Part shown: positions 1 to 7,824 of the stretch, piece after piece
How positions within the stretch are numbered: position 1 is the stretch's first letter
Layout of the letters: each line of letters begins with the position of its first letter
Assembly (NCBI GenBank): GCA_946482515.1
Contig: CAMLRS010000025.1
Span: forward strand, 1 to 37,973
Source of the DNA: an uncultured Flavobacteriales bacterium
GTDB taxonomy: Bacteria > Bacteroidota > Bacteroidia > Flavobacteriales > Crocinitomicaceae
Direction: 5' to 3'
Length of the DNA: 37,973 bases
The notes under the pieces: generated by a model
Told to the model about the DNA's origin: nothing
What the model saw: only the letters and a program-made list of their open reading frames with translations
Database searches by the model: none
Translations under genes and position numbers: made by a program

Positions 1-2
1 AC

Positions 3-34
3 AAAACCCCTTCCAGAAATGGAAGGGGTTTTTT
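3..34. terminator. Stem-loop terminator at the left edge
   Basis: Arms AAACCCCTTCC (4-14) and GGAAGGGGTTT (21-31) enclose a 6-nt loop. T and A runs flank both sides, so it could work in either direction. It probably ends a gene lying left of the window, or the ABC operon that stops at 222. Positions 35-221 contain no supportable gene. Confidence 0.8.
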
Positions 35-221
35 GCGTTTAAACCTTTCCATTCCGAACCAGGCCTAGATCAGAAGAGAATAATTCATCACGAAGTCATA
101 AGCTCTCTCGCATATCGGCTCTACCTATCGGCAGGCATTCAAAAACATCATGAACGATACACAGCAGCTTCGCCAGCTCTGCGATAGAATCAGAATATAA
201 ATGCTTGATAATTAATGAATA

Positions 222-932
222 TCAGGATTCGAAGGCAGTAGCGATGAGCTGTTCCAGGTTCATGTTGACAGCTTCATACTGTTCCAATAAACCGCTTTGC
301 GGATTGATCACCAGTAGCTGATCGGCAAACTCCAAACACAATTCCAGGTCGTGGGAGGCCAGTAAAACGACTTTTTGTTGCTCCTTTGCAATCGTTTTCA
401 GCAATTGCATCATCGCTCGCTTATTCGGATAATCCAGGAAGGAAGTCGGCTCGTCGAGTAGAATGACCGGCGTTTGCTGGATCAAAGCCCGCCCGATTCC
501 TGCGCGCTGACGCTCACCATCGCTTAATGTGATCGTGGATTGATTCAACAAATGGAGCAAATTCAGTTGAGCTGCGGTTTCCTGTACAATCGTGCGATCG
601 TTTTCAGCTAAACGGCCACTGAATCCCGTATAGGGAAAGCGCCCGAGCTCAAGGTATTCCTGTGTCGAAAGGTGGGATTCGCCTGTAAAACGGCTTTCCA
701 CCAGGGCAATTACGCGGGAACGCGCGCCGGGTTTATAGCCACTCAGCGACTTTCCTTCAAAACAAATCGTTCCTTTCAGGTTTTCTCCGAGCGCAATGGT
801 GTCGAGCAATGTCGATTTTCCGGAACCGTTTGCACCGATCAATACCGATAGCTTACCCGTAGGAACAGCGATTTCGTTTATCCGGTACAACGTACGCCCA
901 ACTCCGATATGACAATCCTTTAATTCAAGCAC
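222..932 (-). CDS. FecE/BtuD-type ABC importer ATP-binding protein
   Basis: This is the cytoplasmic ATPase that powers the permease and binding protein encoded just upstream. The 236 residues hold Walker A GANGSGKST (about residue 34), the signature stretch LSDGERQRAGIGRAL, Walker B VILLDEP and the switch histidine in LLASHDLEL, so all catalytic motifs are intact. The length is usual for the iron-siderophore, heme and cobalamin importer class. The start is a GTG inside the last codons of the permease gene, giving an 8-nt overlap and implying translational coupling; no earlier in-frame ATG was found and Walker A is at the normal distance. Substrate cannot be read from the ATPase. Family is sure; the iron, heme or B12 choice is open. 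Confidence 0.9.
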   Translation of the reverse strand: MLELKDCHIGVGRTLYRINEIAVPTGKLSVLIGANGSGKSTLLDTIALGENLKGTICFEGKSLSGYKPGARSRVIALVESRFTGESHLSTQEYLELGRFPYTGFSGRLAENDRTIVQETAAQLNLLHLLNQSTITLSDGERQRAGIGRALIQQTPVILLDEPTSFLDYPNKRAMMQLLKTIAKEQQKVVLLASHDLELCLEFADQLLVINPQSGLLEQYEAVNMNLEQLIATAFES

Positions 933-1911
933 GCTGACGGCTGTTTAAGAGTAAAAGAATGACTACCGGAGCACCGGCTACAGAAGTCAGGCTGTTGATT
1001 GGCAGCAGGATATAAGGCTCCAGCACGATGATCAGCAAGTCGCAAAGCAGCATGAAAATACCGCCGACCAATGCCGATCCTATCAGTAATTCCCGGTGAC
1101 GGGCCGTTTTATAAAAGATCTTTACAAGGTTGGGAACAATTAATCCCACAAAAGCGATCGGTCCGCAGAAAGCGGTGATCAAGCCGGTCAAAATGGAAAC
1201 GATCAGCAGGATTTTCCACTGTGTTCGTCGGATATCGACACCGAGTACTTTCGCCTGACGGTCACCGAGTACCATCGCATCGAGCGGCTTAACGATAAAA
1301 AATGCAGCCAACATACCAAGGGCGGCCACGATCAGGATCAATGGCAACTGGGAGAAATTGACCTGTAACAACGAGCCATAGCTCCAGAGTGTAAAAGCTT
1401 TCAGCGCATTCGGGTCGGATTTGGAAAGCAGGATACCGGTTACGGCCGAAACGAAGGTGCCCAGCATCATACCGATCAGCAGTAGCGAAACCCGCGAGCG
1501 AACCCGGGTAGCAATAGCCAGTATCAGGAATCCGAAACAAAGACAGCCGATCGCAGCTGCAGTGGTGATCCCAATGTCTGTGAGTGAAGTGGAAAAAATC
1601 CCTGCGCCGAGCACACTGATCGCAACCAGCAAGTGAGCGCCGGATGTCAGACCAAGAATGGAAGGCCCCGCCAGCGGATTGTTGAACAAGGTTTGCAGCA
1701 ACAGACCACTGATGGATAACCCGATCCCGGCCACGAGCGCCATGAGGATGCGTGGCAAGCGGAATTCGGTCAGCAGATCATATTCGATTTGTTCCTGTCC
1801 ATGGATGGGCGACAGCCAGCTGAACCAGGATTTTCCGTCGTGCGGAATGCCCAGCGCGATGACCACTGTTGCGATCAAACCGATTATCAGCCACCAATGA
1901 AGCGTTCGCAT
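925..1911 (-). CDS. FecCD/BtuC-type ABC importer permease
   Basis: An inner-membrane permease of 328 residues, very hydrophobic, with the many transmembrane helices usual in the FecCD family (about ten). Family marks are EFRLPRILMALVAGIGLSISG near residue 50, NPLAGPSILGLTSGA near residue 78, and the C-terminal GPIAFVGLIVPNLVK, which corresponds to the coupling-helix region that docks on the ATPase. It starts 9 nt after the binding-protein stop and overlaps the ATPase start, so the three genes are one transcription unit. The length matches the family and nothing is missing. The class imports Fe-siderophore, heme or cobalamin; the exact ligand is not visible here. Confidence 0.92.
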   Translation of the reverse strand: MRTLHWWLIIGLIATVVIALGIPHDGKSWFSWLSPIHGQEQIEYDLLTEFRLPRILMALVAGIGLSISGLLLQTLFNNPLAGPSILGLTSGAHLLVAISVLGAGIFSTSLTDIGITTAAAIGCLCFGFLILAIATRVRSRVSLLLIGMMLGTFVSAVTGILLSKSDPNALKAFTLWSYGSLLQVNFSQLPLILIVAALGMLAAFFIVKPLDAMVLGDRQAKVLGVDIRRTQWKILLIVSILTGLITAFCGPIAFVGLIVPNLVKIFYKTARHRELLIGSALVGGIFMLLCDLLIIVLEPYILLPINSLTSVAGAPVVILLLLNSRQRA

Positions 1912-1920
1912 GGATCTACG

Positions 1921-3012
1921 TTACTGTAATTGCTTGTAAAAATGCAATTTCCCTGGCTTGGATGTGCCAAAAATGGTTGCGAAATCATACAGCAGCCAAT
2001 CCGGGTGCACGGTGCTCATTTCCCAGAAATAGTTGCTGTTGTGTGTGTAGCAGTAAACCTGCTTTTTCTTCACCGTTTTAAACAAGCCGTATTTTCCCTG
2101 TTGACGCAGCAGATCAGGAATCGAAACCGCGCCGGCATTGATCCAGAAATCAGATTGCAATTGATCGTTGTAGACCTGCTCGAATGTTTTCTGACAACTG
2201 CCCGTTCCTTCTTCGGAAGCATAGAGATAATCGCAACCGGCATCGCGGAACAAATGGGCCATGTAGCTTTGACCAGCTGGAGCGTACCAGATATCGCCGA
2301 TCAGCGAGCCTACCAACACTTTCGGGTGCTTGTTCGAACGCCCGATCAGCTTTTTGGTTGCCAGGTAGTTCCGTTCCACTTGCTTGAAGTATGCCTCAGC
2401 TTTTTCCGGCTGATCGATCAGGTAGCCGAATACCTTGATCCATTCTGCTTTTCCGAGCGGATGTTCTTCCCGCCAGTCGTAATTCGGTATAGTGAGGATA
2501 CCCAGCGTAGCCAGCTTGTCTGCGTTAGGAAAGGCTTTACCGAAACCGCTGTAAACGATCAGTCCGATTTTTTTCCGAAGCAATTGTTCCGGAACCAATG
2601 AAGCTTCATCGGTTAGCGCTGCGATCTGTCCGGTTTTAATGCCTTTCAGAATTTTTGGATTGGAAACATAAGCCGGATCGGTCGTACCCTTGATGCAATC
2701 CAGGGCATTTAAAGCACCCAGCATACCGATATGTGTAACGGAAAGCACGGCCATGTTTTTAACCGGTACTTCAACGCGCATCATGGAAGGTGGCAGCTCG
2801 CTTTTGGTCGTTTTTTTTACCAGAGCGATGGAATGCTCCACTTCGCCGGTTTCGGGTTTAAGCAGCTGCAGCTCGGTGTAATCGTCATGCGGAATGATCC
2901 GGAAATTCTTGGCGTAATCGGTTGTGGCTTTGCGGGAAGTATACTCGGATGTTTTTTCTGTACAAGCGGCCAGGAACAAGAACAGTCCAAGAAAGAGGAA
3001 TAGTTGTTTCAT
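1921..3012 (-). CDS. ABC importer substrate-binding lipoprotein, FecB/BtuF-like
   Basis: A 363-residue periplasmic binding protein. The N-terminus MKQLFLFLGLFLFLAAC is a lipoprotein signal with Cys17 as the lipidation site, so it should be membrane-anchored. The segment VLSVTHIGMLGALNALDCIKG is typical of the first lobe in helical-backbone (cluster A-II) binding proteins, and the late segment with WEMSTVHPDWLLYDFATIFG matches Bacteroidota members of this group. It overlaps the PaiB-like gene by 4 nt (ATGA) and is followed after 9 nt by the permease. No TonB-dependent outer-membrane receptor is encoded nearby, so the outer-membrane step must be elsewhere. Iron-siderophore, heme or cobalamin are the plausible ligands; I cannot choose between them. 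Confidence 0.85.
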   Translation of the reverse strand: MKQLFLFLGLFLFLAACTEKTSEYTSRKATTDYAKNFRIIPHDDYTELQLLKPETGEVEHSIALVKKTTKSELPPSMMRVEVPVKNMAVLSVTHIGMLGALNALDCIKGTTDPAYVSNPKILKGIKTGQIAALTDEASLVPEQLLRKKIGLIVYSGFGKAFPNADKLATLGILTIPNYDWREEHPLGKAEWIKVFGYLIDQPEKAEAYFKQVERNYLATKKLIGRSNKHPKVLVGSLIGDIWYAPAGQSYMAHLFRDAGCDYLYASEEGTGSCQKTFEQVYNDQLQSDFWINAGAVSIPDLLRQQGKYGLFKTVKKKQVYCYTHNSNYFWEMSTVHPDWLLYDFATIFGTSKPGKLHFYKQLQ

Positions 3013-3623
3013 TGTGATTGTTTTCTGTTTTGATGCATCGCTTCAGCAAGCGAAGGGTTATCCGGACGAAGATCGTCCACGATTCGTTTGAAATCTACGT
3101 CGTTGCGATTTTGCGACAATTTAAAAGCGGCTTCGGTTTTTGAAACGACGAGTCGGATGCCTTTGATTTCTTTCAGGTAATGGCGAATCATATCCGCAGG
3201 CCAATTGTCGAAATTCAGCTGGTCAGTTCGATTTTTTTCAAAGTCGGACACAACGGCTTTCAGATGTTCGAGCAGCTCGGCTTCGGTCATAACTTCAATT
3301 TCACCCGATAAATGCACCGCCTGGTAATTATAGGTCGGTACGTTGACATGCGTATACACGCTCGAGGAAACATAGCCGTGGGCGCCTGTAACGACCATCG
3401 TTGCTTTCGATCCGTTCACAAGTGCATCGGACAGCTCATTGACAAGCGCCAGGTGGCATTCGATGATCCATTGATCAGACGTTCCGGTGAGCAAGAAAGG
3501 CAAGTGAGCCGACACTGGCCAACCAGCCGTGCCATTAGTGGTCAGCATTCCAAACGGGTATTCCTCCAGGAAAGCACGGATCACAGCCGGATCGTCGACA
3601 CGGAAATCTGCCGGGATATACAT
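3009..3623 (-). CDS. PaiB-like FMN-binding split-barrel protein
   Basis: The 204-residue product begins MYIPADFRVDDPAVIRAFLE and continues with PFGMLTT and SAHLPFLL, the opening pattern of the PaiB family (FMN-binding negative transcriptional regulator), whose members are close to 207 residues. The family folds as a flavin-binding split barrel; Bacillus PaiB was named as a repressor of protease and sporulation genes, but a DNA-binding role is not evident in this sequence. It is first in an operon with the ABC importer, overlapping the binding-protein start by 4 nt. That linkage suggests a redox or cofactor-handling role, for example reduction of imported ferric or corrin cargo, which is inference. 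A weak -7-like TATTTTTA lies upstream at 3628-3635 on the minus strand. Confidence 0.85.
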   Translation of the reverse strand: MYIPADFRVDDPAVIRAFLEEYPFGMLTTNGTAGWPVSAHLPFLLTGTSDQWIIECHLALVNELSDALVNGSKATMVVTGAHGYVSSSVYTHVNVPTYNYQAVHLSGEIEVMTEAELLEHLKAVVSDFEKNRTDQLNFDNWPADMIRHYLKEIKGIRLVVSKTEAAFKLSQNRNDVDFKRIVDDLRPDNPSLAEAMHQNRKQSQ

Positions 3624-3636
3624 AGGGTAAAAATAG

Positions 3637-3793
3637 TTAGAAGTTGCGAGTTACTAGTTGGAAGTTCCGAGTTGTGTTTTCAAACGAGCGATTCATATTA
3701 TAGTCTCCAGTCGTTTATTGAAATCTGACCGGAGACTGTGGACTGAAGACTTCAAACTAGCAACTTCAAACTCGCAACTAGTAACTAGTTAAC
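3637..3793. repeat. Nested imperfect inverted-repeat element
   Basis: The left part carries words of the type GTTGCGAGTTACTAGTT and the right part has the complementary words AACTCGCAACT and AGTAACTAGTT. In the middle, AGTCTCCAGTC (about 3702-3712) pairs with GACCGGAGACT (about 3727-3737). The word GACCGGAGACTG followed by TGGACTGAA recurs at 34388-34416, so part of it is dispersed. It fills the divergent gap between the PaiB operon and the helicase and ends just before the helicase promoter. Confidence 0.6.
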
Positions 3794-3800
3794 TATAATG

Positions 3801-3808
3801 TATCTTTG
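3801..3808 (+). promoter_or_regulatory. -7 promoter element of the helicase gene
   Basis: TATCTTTG matches the Bacteroidota -7 consensus TAnnTTTG. It lies 15 bp before the ATG at 3824 and overlaps an in-frame TTG at 3806, which argues against that TTG as the start. No clear -33 box is visible. Confidence 0.5.
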
Positions 3809-3823
3809 CTCAAAATCCCTTCT

Positions 3824-5047
3824 ATGCGCTTCGACGATTATCCGATTAACGACCTGATCAAGCAACAGCTGGCCTTTCTGGGGTTCAAGAAACCGACGGA
3901 TATCCAGTTCAAGGCCATCAAGCCGATCATGGAAGGTGAAGACGTGTTCGCCATTGCCCAGACGGGAACGGGGAAAACAGCTGCATTTGTTATTCCTGTG
4001 CTGGATGCTCTGTTGAAGCGAAAAGCGAAGTCGAAAGCCCCACGCTGTATTGTCATGGCACCAACGCGCGAATTGGCGCAGCAGATTACGCAGGTATTTG
4101 AATCCATCGGGCAGAAAACCGGGATCAAAAGCCTTTGTGTAATGGGCGGCGTGGAACAGGATAGCCAGATCACCCGCTTGAAAAAAGGCGTCGATGTGGT
4201 CGTTGCTACACCGGGCCGTGTCTTCGATTTGCGCTCGCAGGGACATTTATCCCTCGATTCCATTGAATTCCTGGTGCTCGACGAAGCCGATCGTATGCTC
4301 GATCTCGGTTTCGCACACGATATCAAAGCCATTCATTCGCTTTCACCGAAACGCAACCGGCAAACGCTGTTCTTTTCGGCCACCATTACCAAAAAGATCA
4401 AGGCGCTGGCCTACGATATTGTTCGCGATGCGATCCGTATCCAAATCTCGCCGCGCGATCTGATCACGAAGAACGTCGAGCATGCCTACATCCGCGTGGA
4501 AATGGACGACAAGCGTTTCTTCCTCGAAAACATGCTCCAGGAATACCCGGATTATCGCTTTGTGGTATTTGTTCGTACAAAAGTGCGTTGTGAACGTGTC
4601 GTAGCGGCTATGGAACGCGTCAACCTGGCTTCGGAAGCATTGCACGGAGGTATGGAGCAACAACAGCGTTTCGACATTCTCGAACGGTTCCGCAATGGCG
4701 AAAACCGTGTGCTTGTTACCACCGATGTTTCGGCCCGTGGTATCGATATCCCTAATGTAGATTACGTGATCAACTACGATCTGCCGGAAGAAGAAGAACA
4801 ATACGTTCACCGCATCGGTCGAACCGGCCGTGGAACGAACAAAGGCCAGGCGTTATCTTTTTGCAGTGAAGAAGAAGTGCCTTTGCTGAAAGCGATCGAG
4901 GCCTACATCGATCACGAGCTGGAAGAGCTGGCAATCAGCAAGCACGAATACAAAGCTATTCTGGAAGATACCGAAGATCCGACGTATAACTGGCAAAAAC
5001 TGCTCGACCAGGCCAACGAAGAAGACGGAACGCAGGATAAGTGGTGA
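3824..5047 (+). CDS. DEAD-box ATP-dependent RNA helicase
   Basis: An RNA helicase of the RhlE/DeaD class that remodels structured RNA. All core motifs are present in order: the Q motif around GFKKPTDIQ, motif I QTGTGKT, Ia PTRELAQQ, Ib TPGR, II DEAD, III SAT, V TDVSARGID and VI HRIGRTGR. From ATG 3824 it has 407 residues, essentially the two RecA domains plus a short acidic tail with no basic RNA-binding extension. I chose ATG 3824 because the upstream in-frame TTG at 3806 sits inside the predicted -7 box. Its stop directly abuts the stop of the convergent gene at 5048 with no gap, so no dedicated terminator fits between them. Confidence 0.93.
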   Translation: MRFDDYPINDLIKQQLAFLGFKKPTDIQFKAIKPIMEGEDVFAIAQTGTGKTAAFVIPVLDALLKRKAKSKAPRCIVMAPTRELAQQITQVFESIGQKTGIKSLCVMGGVEQDSQITRLKKGVDVVVATPGRVFDLRSQGHLSLDSIEFLVLDEADRMLDLGFAHDIKAIHSLSPKRNRQTLFFSATITKKIKALAYDIVRDAIRIQISPRDLITKNVEHAYIRVEMDDKRFFLENMLQEYPDYRFVVFVRTKVRCERVVAAMERVNLASEALHGGMEQQQRFDILERFRNGENRVLVTTDVSARGIDIPNVDYVINYDLPEEEEQYVHRIGRTGRGTNKGQALSFCSEEEVPLLKAIEAYIDHELEELAISKHEYKAILEDTEDPTYNWQKLLDQANEEDGTQDKW

Positions 5048-5683
5048 TCAGAATCGTATACCACATCTCAGCCGGAAGGTATCCAGGTTGGACGAAGTGT
5101 GATTGTTTCTGAACCCGAAAGCAGCCTGATTGAGGTTGTAGCTCATTTCGGCAAAGACACGCAGATTCGTCATCAGGCGTTTTTCATAGCCAAAACCGAG
5201 CGAAAGTCCCCAATAAAATCTGTAGTAATCGAGATTTCTCCCTTGTATTTCTCCGAGTGAAAAACCGGGTGAAAGGTAAAGCGAATGTCCTTGCTGCAGA
5301 CGGATCGGAAACTGAAGGCCAGCCGAGAGCTGGAAACTGCGGATGATTTGAAGGACGTTGTATCCTTTCAATGTATCATAGTAATCGGCGTATTTGTACC
5401 GGTATAGATCACCAGCCATGTATACGAGTACCTTGCTTGCCTCTGCATTACCGAAACGCAATACGGCTCCGGTAATCGGCAGTGTATTTTTTCCGATGTA
5501 CTGTCGCTGATTGATGTCTTCGATCGTAGTCAAACCCGTATAAAGTCCAAATTGTACGACAACCGGTTCTGGCCGTTCGATTTTTTTGTCTGATAGAGGA
5601 CGATTCAGAGAGTCTTTGGTAACAATTTGACTTTGAGCGGTAAATGCCGTGCTACACAGCAAAATGATGAAAAGGTGTTTCAT
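5048..5683 (-). CDS. Putative outer-membrane beta-barrel protein, unknown function
   Basis: A 211-residue product from the ATG at 5683. The N-terminus MKHLFIILLCSTAFTAQSQ is a standard signal peptide. The rest alternates polar and hydrophobic or aromatic residues in short stretches separated by turns, such as LYLSPGFSLGEI, GLSLGFGYEKRL and RVFAEMSYNLNQ, and the last residue is phenylalanine; this is the usual look of a small outer-membrane barrel. A longer reading frame reaches 5725 but would put charged residues before the signal peptide. A candidate -7 element TACTATTG lies at 5715-5722 on the minus strand. It is convergent with and directly abuts the helicase gene. I do not recognise a specific family. 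Confidence 0.7.
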   Translation of the reverse strand: MKHLFIILLCSTAFTAQSQIVTKDSLNRPLSDKKIERPEPVVVQFGLYTGLTTIEDINQRQYIGKNTLPITGAVLRFGNAEASKVLVYMAGDLYRYKYADYYDTLKGYNVLQIIRSFQLSAGLQFPIRLQQGHSLYLSPGFSLGEIQGRNLDYYRFYWGLSLGFGYEKRLMTNLRVFAEMSYNLNQAAFGFRNNHTSSNLDTFRLRCGIRF

Positions 5684-5747
5684 GTTCTGTTCAGGTGGTG
5701 GAATTATTTGGCCGCAATAGTACAATTTTTATACCAGATACAGATGA

Positions 5748-5787
5748 AAAACCGCTCACTCCGGTTGACAAGCGAATGAGCGGTTTT
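5748..5787 (-). terminator. Terminator after the small secreted protein gene
   Basis: Arms AAAACCGCTCA (5748-5758) and TGAGCGGTTTT (5777-5787) form a perfect 11-bp stem. Read leftward the stem ends in a T-run, correctly placed for the gene that stops at 5821. Confidence 0.75.
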
Positions 5788-5820
5788 GTGTAGCAAACTT
5801 GGTGGTTTATGAAAAAGGGT

Positions 5821-6231
5821 TTATTGGCAGGATAAAAGCTGGTAGGCCGATCGAATACGTACCAATTCGGCTTCGACCTCGTTCCAGGAGTACAATACCA
5901 CGTACAAACCTGAATAGTCATCATAAATAGTTACCCGCTGATCGATCCGGCGCATGTGCCGGTACCGTTCCGCATTGAACAGCTCTTTCTGCGATCGCAG
6001 GATCATCTGCCCGGATTGGAACTCGTAAGAACGAGTACATACGTAGTCCAGGCAGGCAAGTTTTTCAGCCGACGCATTCAGTGCCAGCTGCTGATCGACC
6101 GAATACGCCTGCGTAATGTAACGCTGCGTAATGGACGAACAGTCCTCTTTAGTAGTAATCATTTTGGCCTGCTGCGCCATACCAGTATGAACGCCTGACA
6201 GCAAGGCCAGAACCAAGGTTAGTTTCTTCAT
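5821..6231 (-). CDS. Small secreted protein, unknown function
   Basis: A 136-residue product from ATG 6231. The N-terminus MKKLTLVLALLSGVHTGMAQ is a signal peptide with a likely cut after AQ, leaving about 116 mature residues. Cysteines occur in KEDCSSIT, EKLACLDYVCTRS and the C-terminal LLSCQ, four in all, which could form two disulfides in the periplasm. The middle has many charged and aromatic residues (NAERYRHMRRID, DDYSGLYVVLYSWNEVEAEL). I do not recognise the family. The open frame continues upstream to 6312, but that would precede the signal peptide with 27 residues, so the later start is preferred. The terminator at 5748-5787 follows it. Confidence 0.65.
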   Translation of the reverse strand: MKKLTLVLALLSGVHTGMAQQAKMITTKEDCSSITQRYITQAYSVDQQLALNASAEKLACLDYVCTRSYEFQSGQMILRSQKELFNAERYRHMRRIDQRVTIYDDYSGLYVVLYSWNEVEAELVRIRSAYQLLSCQ

Positions 6232-6395
6232 GATTTCCCCGATTTGAATGAACGAAAACCACAAGCTATGAAGATTGGCCAATCCTTGACTTGCTTTAAC
6301 AGAAGGTACCACATTCCAGCTGTTCGAAACAAGATTGTTATGATTTTAACAGGATCAAAAGGGAAAATTAGTCGAAAGGTAATTAATCGTGGATC

Positions 6396-6452
6396 AGCAA
6401 CTTAAACGTTTAGTAAGTTGCTATGCATGCATACGATCTTCGTTCGAACGAA
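6396..6452. promoter_or_regulatory. Three consecutive perfect palindromes
   Basis: In 57 bp there are a stem-loop AGCAACTTA (6396-6404) with TAAGTTGCT (6414-6422), the perfect palindrome TATGCATGCATA (6422-6433), and the perfect palindrome TTCGTTCGAACGAA (6439-6452). None is followed by a T-run, so they are not obvious terminators. They could be operators or a structured RNA; the function is unknown. Confidence 0.5.
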
Positions 6453-6489
6453 ATGGCATTCTGTACAACAAAAAGAGCTGTTTACTCGT

Positions 6490-6520
6490 AAAAAACCACC
6501 ATTTGCTCATCTGGCAAATG
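6490..6520 (-). terminator. Terminator after murB
   Basis: CATTTGC (6500-6506) and GCAAATG (6514-6520) form a 7-bp stem with a 7-nt loop. Read leftward it is followed by GGTGGTTTTTT. It lies 42 bp past the murB stop. Confidence 0.5.
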
Positions 6521-6561
6521 AAATTTTGAAATTCGTCGAAAATCGGTTTAGCCGGAGAGAA

Positions 6562-7572
6562 TCAGAGGATATTTACCTCGCGTTCGAGCTGAACACCGAA
6601 GCGTTCCTTCACGTCGTCGAGCACTGATTGAGACAGGTTGTAGATCTCTTTTCCGGTAGCACCGCCATAGTTCACCAGAACCAGCGCCTGCTTGGCGTGA
6701 ACGCCGCAATTGCCCACCTGTTTTCCCTTCCAGCCAGCCTGTTCGATGAGCCAGCCTGCCGCCAGCTTCTCTGTTCCGTCGTTTTGCGGATAATGCGGCA
6801 TGTCGGGATGAGCAATAGCGAGCTGATCGTATACGCTTTTCGGAACGACCGGATTCTTGAAAAAGCTTCCCGCGTTGCCCAGTGTTTTGGGATCGGGCAA
6901 TTTGCTTTGGCGGATATTGATCACCGCCTGGCTGATGGCTTTTACGCTCAGCTCTTTCACGCCCATAGCTTCCAGCTCGTCGCGGATAGCGCCGTAAGCG
7001 GTATTGAACTCCGGGTGTTTCTGCAAGCGGTAAGTAACGGATAAAATAATGTACTGGTCTTTGTACTGGCGCTTGAACACGCTTTCACGGTAGCCGAAAG
7101 CGCAATCGGTGGCGGTAAATGTATCCACCCGGCCATCGGCGATGTGATAGGCTTCCAGACTAACAAAACAATCTTTGATCTCCACACCGTAAGCACCGAT
7201 GTTCTGCATCGGACTCGCGCCCACGCTGCCGGGAATAAGGCTCAGGTTCTCTACGCCGCCCCAGCCTTGCTCAACACAATGACTCACGAAAGCATGCCAC
7301 ACTTCGCCTGCACCTGCGCGAACATCAACAGTCTGATCGGTTTCTGCAATGACGGTAATTCCTCTCAGCTCGTTTTTCAGGACGAGTGCGTCGACCGGTT
7401 TGGTAAACAGGATATTGCTACCGCCGCCGAGAACGAACAAGGGAAATTGTCCGGCATTTTCAGCCAGTATAGCCTGTAATTCTTCGAGCGAAGCAAACGA
7501 AGCGAAAGCCGTTGCAGAAACATCAATCCCGAAAGTATTGTGCGGACGAAGGGAATAATTGCGCTGGATCAT
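6562..7572 (-). CDS. murB: UDP-N-acetylenolpyruvoylglucosamine reductase
   Basis: MurB reduces UDP-GlcNAc-enolpyruvate to UDP-MurNAc with NADPH and FAD, the second committed step of peptidoglycan synthesis, in the cytoplasm. The 336 residues match type I MurB (about 342 in E. coli). FAD-binding segments LGGGSNILF (48-56) and SLIPGSVGASPMQNIGAYG (111-129) are present, as is the type I YRES motif (161-164). NAGSFFKNP carries the catalytic serine (about residue 236) and the C-terminal GGATGKEI carries the catalytic glutamate. The ATG at 7572 fits the family N-terminus RPHNTFGID. It has its own promoter, part of which seems to come from a dispersed repeat, and its own terminator. Confidence 0.96.
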   Translation of the reverse strand: MIQRNYSLRPHNTFGIDVSATAFASFASLEELQAILAENAGQFPLFVLGGGSNILFTKPVDALVLKNELRGITVIAETDQTVDVRAGAGEVWHAFVSHCVEQGWGGVENLSLIPGSVGASPMQNIGAYGVEIKDCFVSLEAYHIADGRVDTFTATDCAFGYRESVFKRQYKDQYIILSVTYRLQKHPEFNTAYGAIRDELEAMGVKELSVKAISQAVINIRQSKLPDPKTLGNAGSFFKNPVVPKSVYDQLAIAHPDMPHYPQNDGTEKLAAGWLIEQAGWKGKQVGNCGVHAKQALVLVNYGGATGKEIYNLSQSVLDDVKERFGVQLEREVNIL

Positions 7573-7576
7573 GTGG

Positions 7577-7606
7577 CAAAGTTAATCCGATTTGATTTAC
7601 CACAAA
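7577..7606 (-). promoter_or_regulatory. murB promoter
   Basis: On the minus strand TTTG (plus-strand CAAA 7603-7606) is followed after 18 bp by TAACTTTG (plus-strand CAAAGTTA 7577-7584), a full match to TAnnTTTG. The -7 box ends 5 bp before the ATG codon, so the leader must be very short or absent. The -33 TTTG lies inside the dispersed repeat copy at 7599-7652. Confidence 0.65.
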
Positions 7607-7652
7607 GGAGCAAAGAATAACTTCAGTGCTGTGTTTGTTAAGGAAACAAAGG
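7599..7652 (+). repeat. Dispersed repeat A, copy 1
   Basis: It begins ACCACAAAGGAGCAAAG and ends AAGGAAACAAAGG, with GCTGTGTTTGTTA in the middle. Three related copies occur at 14552-14610, 16788-16841 and 16891-16943. It lies upstream of murB and supplies that promoter's -33 box. Confidence 0.75.
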
Positions 7653-7773
7653 TAATCTCAGTGGAACTATTATTCTCCTAATACATAAACTGCGCCGATA
7701 CAGTAACAAAATGATCAGCTAAATTGTATTTCGGTTTGCTGAAAGAAATGCGTTAAGAAAGCTAAGGCGAGTC

Positions 7774-7804
7774 TCCCCCCTTTGGAGGGGGACCAAGGGG
7801 GAGG
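7774..7804 (+). repeat. Dispersed repeat B, copy 1 (C/G-rich)
   Basis: The core is CCCCCCTTTGGAGGGGG followed by ACCAAGGGGGAGGA, partly self-complementary. The same core occurs inverted at 14500-14530 and in expanded form at 12821-12911. It lies just past the sppA stop. Confidence 0.7.
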
Positions 7805-7824
7805 ACATGACCAGGTGTAAATTC

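Larger units (their letters stand above)
6232..6561. other. Intergenic region with a palindrome cluster and no gene
   Basis: This 330-bp gap upstream of the small secreted gene and downstream of murB has no supportable coding sequence. It holds the palindrome cluster at 6396-6452 and the murB terminator at 6490-6520, both listed separately. The left 160 bp show no clear promoter on the minus strand. Confidence 0.5.
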
